64,000 nucleotides of DNA from Allorhodopirellula solitaria (GTDB taxonomy: Bacteria > Planctomycetota > Planctomycetia > Pirellulales > Pirellulaceae). Under the pieces are notes generated by a model, which saw only the letters and a program-made list of their open reading frames with translations, ran no database searches and had not been told where the DNA came from. A program made the translations under genes and the position numbers. Position 1 is the stretch's first letter, and the number at the start of each line of letters is the position of its first letter. The stretch lies in contig NZ_SJPK01000004.1 in assembly GCF_007859855.1 (NCBI RefSeq), forward strand, positions 62,001 through 126,000. Reading direction: 5' to 3'. Shown here piece by piece: positions 61,289 to 64,000 of this stretch.

Positions 61289-62689
61289 TTAACGGCCGAT
61301 TTTCTCGACGCGAACGTCGTCAAAGTCCGCTCGACCGGTGGCTCCGAAGAGTCCGATGCGTACGATCGCCTCCTTCGCAGTGGGCGGAACACGCAAGATA
61401 CGACTTTCGGCACGCCAGTCCCGCGTGCCCCGGAACGGGCCGATGGTGATCATGCCGAGATCTCGGCGGCTACTGTCGTAGAAGCTGATTGCGAGCATGG
61501 GCCAGGCGTCCGAGTCGGGACCTTTGACAACATCTCGCGTACGAATTCGGGCGGAGAGCCGAATGGTGGACACATGACTGCCGTCGATCGCGATTCCCTG
61601 CAGCAGGTGCGAACCGAGACCGGGGGTCTCGTTTTCGAACCTGGCCATGGCGTTGCCATCCTCGACAACTCGTTGGACCTGGCGGCCGTAATACCATCCC
61701 GTGACGAATTCGGCGTCGTCTTCTTCGGCGTCTCCTTCCGCGTCGTCGTCGAGCGGGTCCGCCTCGTTGCCCGAACCGGGGGTTGTGGGGACAGCAGGAG
61801 AAACCGGGGCAGATTCGAAATCGCCGTTTACCAGCGTGGGTTGGCGGGGGTCGGGCAGCGCGTTGCGGTTGTCTTCGGCCGTGCCCGTCATGGGCACGAA
61901 GAGGGTCGGGCGCAGCGGTTGACGGACCAGTTTCCCGTCCTGCTTGATCATCTTGTAGAGCGTTTGTTGGTATCGCTCGCCAACGGGGATGATCATCGAG
62001 CCACCTTCTCGCAGCTGCTCAACCAACGGGACAGGAACCGATTCCGGGCTGCAGGTGACAATAATTTTGTCGAAGGGCGCCTGCTCGGGCCAACCTAAAA
62101 AACCATCTCCGATCCGGGTATAGACATTGTCATAGCCGAGCCGGTCGAGCACCTTGCGAGCGGTGACACCAAGCGATTGGACGATCTCGATGGAGTACAC
62201 CTCGTCGACCAAGGGGCTCAGCACGGCGGCTTGATAACCGCTGCCGGTACCGATCTCGAGCACCCGATCGTCGACTTGCGGATCGAGCGTTTCGGTCATC
62301 GACGCGACGATGAACGGGCTGCTAATCGTCTGCGCCGAACCGATCGGCAACGCCATGTCGAAATAGGCCTTGTTGCGAACCGCAGCGGGAACAAACTCGT
62401 GCCGCGGCGTCTGTTGGATCGCATCGAGGACGCGAGAATTGGACACACCAGCGGTGCGAATCCGCGACTCCACCAGCCGCCGACGAGCCTCGGCGTAGGG
62501 ATCATTTGGATCGCTCAACGGCGACTGGGCGGGCGTGGTTTGAGCTAGAATAATTCGCGAAGGTTCGGGCACGATGGTCGGCAACGGGTGGGACGAAGGG
62601 CGAGGGTGGACGTGCTGCGCCGCGGCGGTTGCAGCCGGGATCGCAGCGAGAACCATCAGACTGATTCCAAGGCGTATCATCATCTTCAT
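61289..62689 (-). CDS. pcm: exported protein-L-isoaspartate methyltransferase with C-terminal extension
   Basis: PCMT methylates isoaspartate in aged proteins. The 466-residue protein has a signal peptide (MIRLGISLMVLAAIPAATAAA), then a PCMT domain at about 70-265 with LDAIQQTPRHEFVP, ALPIGSAQTISSPFIVA, EIGTGSGYQAAVL and DKIIVTCSPESVP, and a C-terminal extension of about 180 residues with a carbohydrate-binding-like jelly-roll pattern (WYYGRQVQRVVEDGNAMARFEN). Export is unusual, since the methyl donor SAM is cytoplasmic. Its ATG overlaps the Ppx stop by three bases (ATGA). Confidence 0.88.
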   Translation of the reverse strand: MKMMIRLGISLMVLAAIPAATAAAQHVHPRPSSHPLPTIVPEPSRIILAQTTPAQSPLSDPNDPYAEARRRLVESRIRTAGVSNSRVLDAIQQTPRHEFVPAAVRNKAYFDMALPIGSAQTISSPFIVASMTETLDPQVDDRVLEIGTGSGYQAAVLSPLVDEVYSIEIVQSLGVTARKVLDRLGYDNVYTRIGDGFLGWPEQAPFDKIIVTCSPESVPVPLVEQLREGGSMIIPVGERYQQTLYKMIKQDGKLVRQPLRPTLFVPMTGTAEDNRNALPDPRQPTLVNGDFESAPVSPAVPTTPGSGNEADPLDDDAEGDAEEDDAEFVTGWYYGRQVQRVVEDGNAMARFENETPGLGSHLLQGIAIDGSHVSTIRLSARIRTRDVVKGPDSDAWPMLAISFYDSSRRDLGMITIGPFRGTRDWRAESRILRVPPTAKEAIVRIGLFGATGRADFDDVRVEKIGR

Positions 62690-64000
62690 TCTCCAGCTCG
62701 GAGCAGCACGGGGACGCCGAAAATATCGCGAAAGAGCGAACTGTTATTACGCATGGCGAGCTGCTCGAGTGACACGTCATCGACCTCGGGAGCTACGATC
62801 ACCAATTGCTTGTCCTCGACAAGACAGCGAATTTCGTGAATTCGTCCACTGCGGGTGTCGTTGAGGGCGATGGCCAAACGCAGCAGGGCAGCCATTTTAG
62901 TGACGGCGACGCGGTCCTTGCGATCCAACGCGTCGTAGCCTTCATGGGACGCTTGCGGTGACGCCCGCCGGTGATAGCGAGCCACCAGTGCGACCAGATG
63001 CAGTTCATGCTGACTCAGCCCGAACAGTTCGCTGCTGCGGATCAAGTAGTATGCATGTTTGTGATTGCTATGCAGATTCACGTACAGTCCGATCTCATGC
63101 AAAAGCGCCGCGACGTACAGCAGGACTTCGTGTCTCGCATCGAGCCGGTGCTCGCCGAAAAGTTGCTCGAAGAGACTGCGGGCAAGCTCAGCGACGGTAC
63201 GTGCATGTGTCGCGTCGACAGCGTAGCGTCCGCCAAGGGAGACGGCGGAGCGAATGATTTGCTGGCGAAATTCACTCGTCCAATTGCCGCCTTGCTCGAT
63301 GTCGGCGAGCAGCCCATCGCGCAGGTTGACGCCACTGACAAAGAGGTGGGACAACCCAAAGTGCTTGGCGAACAAAGTGTAGGCGAGCAGCGAAACCTTG
63401 AGTGTCTCAGCTTCGACGAAGGTCGCACCAAAGCGTTTGACAATCGTGTCCTCACTCATCGACAGAATCTGGCCGGAGAGTTTTTCTAACTTCGCGGTTG
63501 CGAGTTTCGCTAAAGACTCCTCATCCCAATCTTCGATCAACCGGTGAGCGGCAAAGCGAATGTCGCCGCCCATGACAACGAGCTGCAAGGGCGAATCCGC
63601 CTTGAGTTCATCGGCGATGCGGTGCACGAACCGACGAACGTGAGTTTCGAGCAGGTGCCGAAGCTTGCCGCCGCGCAGCCCCGAGGCGTCGAGTTCTTGG
63701 ATGAGCCGCAGGGACCCCAAACGAAACGAGTCCGAATGCAAAACATTGCCGCTGCGAATAAGCAGCAACTCGGTACTGCCGCTGCCGATCTCAACAACGA
63801 CCGACTTCGTCCGAGCGGTTTCCTTGCGAGCCATCAACATCGGCGTGATGCCCATGTAAGTGATCCGGTTCACCTCCGCCTCGTCGATCGGCTCGACATC
63901 GAGCCCGGTGGCAACGTAGACACGGTCGACAAACGCGATGCGGTTGGTCGCTTCTCGCACCGCGCTGGTGGCGACGACGCGAATATCCTTGGTATCGGTG
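62686..64000 (-). CDS. ppx: exopolyphosphatase / guanosine pentaphosphatase (5' end cut by window edge)
   Basis: The frame runs open to the window edge, with the family sequence DTKDIRVVATSAVREATNR continuing past 63960, so the start lies outside. Ppx/GppA features are the ASKHA-type ATPase-like segment SVVVEIGSGSTELLLIRSGNV, GGDIRFAAHRLI and the C-terminal HD-like helical domain (HTLAYT-type region replaced here by LHEIGLYVNLHSNHKHAYYLI). It degrades polyphosphate or pppGpp. The stop overlaps the pcm start. Confidence 0.9.
   Translation of the reverse strand, partial: TDTKDIRVVATSAVREATNRIAFVDRVYVATGLDVEPIDEAEVNRITYMGITPMLMARKETARTKSVVVEIGSGSTELLLIRSGNVLHSDSFRLGSLRLIQELDASGLRGGKLRHLLETHVRRFVHRIADELKADSPLQLVVMGGDIRFAAHRLIEDWDEESLAKLATAKLEKLSGQILSMSEDTIVKRFGATFVEAETLKVSLLAYTLFAKHFGLSHLFVSGVNLRDGLLADIEQGGNWTSEFRQQIIRSAVSLGGRYAVDATHARTVAELARSLFEQLFGEHRLDARHEVLLYVAALLHEIGLYVNLHSNHKHAYYLIRSSELFGLSQHELHLVALVARYHRRASPQASHEGYDALDRKDRVAVTKMAALLRLAIALNDTRSGRIHEIRCLVEDKQLVIVAPEVDDVSLEQLAMRNNSSLFRDIFGVPVLLRAGE

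Noticed and set aside
1-64000. tRNA, rRNA or riboswitch genes
   Set aside because: No cloverleaf-like, rRNA-like or known riboswitch core was recognised by eye; a covariance-model search could still find small RNAs.

Overview
The window looks like a chromosomal segment of a planctomycete of the Rhodopirellula/Blastopirellula type. The marker families are a PSCyt1/DUF1549 cytochrome-like protein next to a DUF1501 protein, a DUF1559 pseudopilin-like protein, a Ser/Gly/Tyr-rich protein with two TIGR03000-like domains, a DUF1573-like protein, many exported proteins of unknown function, and FtsK, IMPDH, S2, EF-Ts and L21 in non-enterobacterial surroundings. Housekeeping genes are GC-rich; two accessory stretches (about 37-44 kb and 53.3-58.4 kb) look poorer in GC and are full of repeats. 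No rRNA, tRNA or CRISPR array was seen. The genes at both window edges are cut off.

Layout. 1-3.1 kb: DUF1501 and DUF1549 pair (minus). 3.2-9 kb: a VWA protein, then an amino-sugar pair (ROK kinase and a NagB-like/PIG-L fusion) and an exported protein. 9-11.7 kb (minus): rplU followed directly by a Ser/Thr kinase, and a class I glutamine-amidotransferase-like protein that lacks the nucleophilic Cys. 12.3-18.7 kb: a GlmU-like protein, rpsB, tsf with a terminator, and rlmKL whose last codons lie in a 275-bp tandem repeat. 19.3-20 kb: transposase remnant and a 20-bp inverted repeat. 20.2-27.3 kb: SGNH hydrolase, ftsK (minus), guaB and an overlapping exported protein. 27.5-33.1 kb: a second-type Hsp70 cluster (repeat-like protein, J-like protein without HPD, GrpE-like protein, Hsp70, zinc ribbon). 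33.4-37.2 kb: choloylglycine-hydrolase-like protein and a coupled response regulator and histidine kinase. 37.2-43.3 kb (minus): pseudopilin-like protein, GT-C glycosyltransferase and two tandem paralogous exported, tail-anchored proteins with small exported partners. 44-53.2 kb: Wza-like exporter, class II aldolase, lipoprotein SBP, enoyl-CoA hydratase family protein, alkaline phosphatase, a helical protein with a REC protein, exported MsrB. 53.3-58.4 kb: mobile region with a hairpin cluster, REP sequences, a RAYT transposase between 250-bp direct repeats, and three exported-protein genes, one of them cut by a MITE-like element. 58.4-64 kb (minus): ApbE, TIGR03000 protein, exported PCMT and Ppx/GppA.

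The most interesting items are the divergent Hsp70 cluster, the Cys-less amidotransferase, the MITE-like family with 21-bp terminal inverted repeats, the RAYT/REP region, and the tandem exported paralogs with their small partners. All functional statements rest on reading the sequence and recalling families; no search was run.
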